A DNA stretch of 64,000 nucleotides from Glandiceps talaboti (taxonomy: Eukaryota; Hemichordata; Enteropneusta; Spengelidae): assembly GCF_964340395.1 (NCBI RefSeq), contig NC_135561.1:17570240-17634239 (forward strand), read 5' to 3'. The notes beneath the pieces are model-generated. The model was given only the letters and a program-made list of their open reading frames with translations, made no database searches and had not been told where the DNA came from. The translations under genes were made by a program, and so were the position numbers. Position 1 is the first letter of the stretch, and the number at the start of each line of letters is the position of its first letter. This document shows positions 61,827 to 64,000 of this stretch, piece by piece.

Positions 61827-61889
<63 letters not shown>
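61825..61889 (+). repeat. (CAGA)n microsatellite
   Basis: Near-perfect tetranucleotide run, just beyond the 3' end of the second Ly6 gene. Confidence 0.97.
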
Positions 61890-61997
61890 AGACAGACTAG
61901 TCTTTACAGACTTAATTAATAACGTACTGACGGGAATACATAAATGGTGGATGAAAACATACATACATATGAAAGTGAATAATTGATCACTGTTGTT

Positions 61998-62003
61998 TTT
62001 ATT
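61998..62003 (-). terminator. Poly(A) signal of second Ly6 gene
   Basis: AATAAA on the minus strand in the block conserved with 34197-34202. Confidence 0.5.
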
Positions 62004-62467
62004 TAATTATATAATCGCGTTAGATAAAGATAGGCTAATACAGGCAACAATACATTTCTATTGTTATTACATACATTGGACACTTGCTAGATTTAGTGTG
62101 ATGATAATTTTAGATAATGTATATGTGTTATTAATGAATCATGTGAATAATAATAAAAATCACTCTTTCATACATGTAAATTGAAGATATTTGACATATT
62201 GTCGCTGAGTTGTCTTTTTGCTTATACTATTGGTATGATAATGTAAATATTACAATATTAAACTATTCTGTTCTAGGCTAATTATTCCAAATATTAATAT
62301 TATTACATATCTAGTCATAATAATATAATCATTATATCACTTTGATTTCTTAGTTAATCTATGCACGAATCTCCAGCATTTATGGTAGGTCCATTTTCAA
62401 TTGTTGCACACGGATCTCCACCATTCATAGCAGCCCATTGTACTTCAACGATGATGATTGATTTGTA

Positions 62468-63935
62468 TTAAGTGAAGAAGACACCATTTCCAATCAATAT
62501 GATACACATTAGCCATACGTTAATGAGTATGACGTCACCAGAGTTACAAAGATCCTCTTCACAGCACGATTTGCAATTCATGGCTACGTCAGATTCGCCT
62601 ATTCACAATGTACAATAATGAGTTAATAACATGTTAAGAGGTCGTTTAGTTACGTAATTATAATCAACTAATTAATAAAAATAATTAAATATCGTATTAA
62701 TTGGATCTAATTTACAAACGTATACATTTTTGCAAAGTTTTCATACAAAAGTTTTTCACCAAACATAAATGCTCTTTAACATAAATAATCATTCTGTGTT
62801 GTGCTGAGGTTTTCAACAGTACTTGTCCGTGTACAAATAGCATTACTTAGCTCTAATGCATATGATGTGGAAGGGATAATGAAAAACGCTTTGACCATTA
62901 TGTAAATATATTTTTGTAGTTCTTGATATAAATAATTAACAGACTGACAAGAGAAATGAAATCTTTGAGTCACTCATACCGCGTTTACAGAAAAATTGCC
63001 ACTGCCTTGGCGTTACACTAATGGGACATGGTGGTATTTTTTGCTTAAACATTTTAAAATGGCCATGGATGAGGATTGGGTATTTATTCATTATTTTTTA
63101 TTTTTTTATTTACAAAACAATTTTATCATGTTTGCAAACCAATACGCTGCAAAGAGCTAAAAAAATATAGAAAATATTTATTCTACGTACAATGAGAAAC
63201 TGTTTACAATAAGAAACTGTTTACACATTTAGTAATCTCTTGCAATTTATCAAGTTTCAAACAAAGACTTGGCATATATAGTTTCATATTCCAACTAAGA
63301 AGCCATGATGAAATTGTTTCATCAATATGCAAACTTAAGCCTTAAACTGACAACAGCAGAGAGACCATACACAATAGGTTTCTGTGCCTTGACCATGTGC
63401 GATGACGTAGAGAACAATGGTGTTGCTGTAAATGCGTTTGATACTTTCACCTTGACCACCCTGAGATCTGCCACGAGATGAAAAACGGCTTAGTGTTTGA
63501 CAGCATTGTGTGGTATGATATGCTAATATAATTGCAAATATATCTGTTGTTGTTTATTTTCGACTGGTTTGAAGTTGTCTATATTTATGTAAAAAAAGAT
63601 CATGTCACCTGAGTGAATCGCCAACTTGAAGGCAACTGAATCAACTTTCCTGTAAATTCAACGATTACATTGCAATGGTTTGCTTAGTTAAACCAAACAA
63701 GTCCTGACAACACTAATGGGATCAAAAATGGCTGAATATGATTTACCACTACTTTTTACTAAATGCGGTTTGGCCATTGGAATTTATATGGTACAACTAA
63801 TTACACTCTCTACTTACCAACTTTCGAACCATCAGGTGCAGCTACGCAATCGCTTTCCGTCAAACAATCAGAAGAAGTCCCACACTGTCGACGAATGGCT
63901 AGAGTATCGCCGCCTTCACCTTCAAAGCGAGTGAC
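62468..63935 (-). CDS. Second Ly6/uPAR gene, exons 3-4 (5' exons outside window)
   Basis: Minus-strand exons 63818-63935 and 62468-62598 (TAA at 62468-62470) have the same lengths (118 and 131 bases) and phases as the first Ly6 gene. They read VTRFEGEGGDTLAIRRQC, then TSSDCLTESDCVAAP, NCKSCCEEDLCN and an identical hydrophobic tail ILINVWLMCIILIG. The CC..DLCN motif and GPI-type tail are intact. The N78 glycosylation site of the first copy is absent. Exons 1-2 (signal peptide and first finger) should lie beyond base 64000. Confidence 0.9.
63058..63334. mobile_element. TTAA-flanked MITE, right end damaged
   Basis: TTAA at 63054-63057 then AATGGCCATGGATGAGGATT. Shared interior blocks (TTTACAAAACAA, AAGACTTGGCATATATAG, CCATGATGAAATTG) follow. 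Another TTAA is at 63335-63338, but the right inverted end is missing. It sits in the intron of the second Ly6 gene and not in the first, so it inserted after duplication or was lost from copy 1. Confidence 0.7.
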
Positions 63936-64000
63936 CTGGACAATTGAAACCATTATTGTCATAATCACAAAAGTAAGGGCCTCAATATTAATGTTTCTTA

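Larger units (their letters stand above)
61980..63970 (-). repeat. Segmental duplication unit 2 (Ly6 3' half)
   Basis: Colinear with 34165-35590, about 28 kb apart in the same orientation. Contains a MITE insertion absent from unit 1. Confidence 0.88.

Overview
The window is animal (metazoan) nuclear DNA. Genes are split into many short exons with GT-AG introns. The DNA is AT-rich and full of microsatellites, minisatellites, palindromic MITE-like elements and decayed LINE/SINE pieces. Gene content (RCC1L, a Myb/SANT-like factor, a large C2-like plus multi-pass membrane protein, Ly6/uPAR paralogs) and non-vertebrate-looking repeats suggest an invertebrate deuterostome or a lophotrochozoan. I cannot name the species from sequence alone.

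Layout. 1-5.8 kb: the 3' half of RCC1L (+ strand, seven exons, poly(A) signal 21 bases after the stop). 6.5-10.3 kb: a complete three-exon Myb/SANT-like gene on the minus strand, converging on RCC1L, with a decayed LINE and a hAT-like MITE in its introns. 10.3-11.5 kb: a divergent promoter region with three TGACGT cores, one a full palindromic CRE. 11.5-30.3 kb: a 21-coding-exon gene on the plus strand for a protein of about 1173 residues (charged N-terminus, coiled coil, C2-like domain, four hydrophobic segments, cytosolic tail). Every exon joins in phase. I do not recognise it with confidence. 30.3-34.2 kb: intergenic, with a tRNA-derived SINE, a 145-bp CT tract and a foldback element. 34.6-39.9 kb: a complete four-exon Ly6/uPAR (three-finger, probably GPI-anchored) gene on the minus strand, with a 2-kb, 32-bp-unit minisatellite in intron 2. 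40-62 kb: mostly repeats, with two inverted minisatellite-bearing arms 8.5 kb apart, a small two-exon candidate gene between them, and a duplicated 50-bp exon-like unit. 62.5-64 kb: the last two exons of a second Ly6 gene, a diverged duplicate of the first.

The clearest unusual features are: splice sites copied inside tandem repeats in two different genes (an acceptor in RCC1L, a donor in the membrane-protein gene); a GC-AG intron in RCC1L; a TTAA-flanked MITE family; an 8,528-bp interval bounded by inverted minisatellite arms with TA at both edges; a minisatellite with about 62 palindromic MYB-type motifs; and the membrane-protein gene itself. All exon models were built by eye from splice sites and reading phase. 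No alignment, transcript or database search was run.
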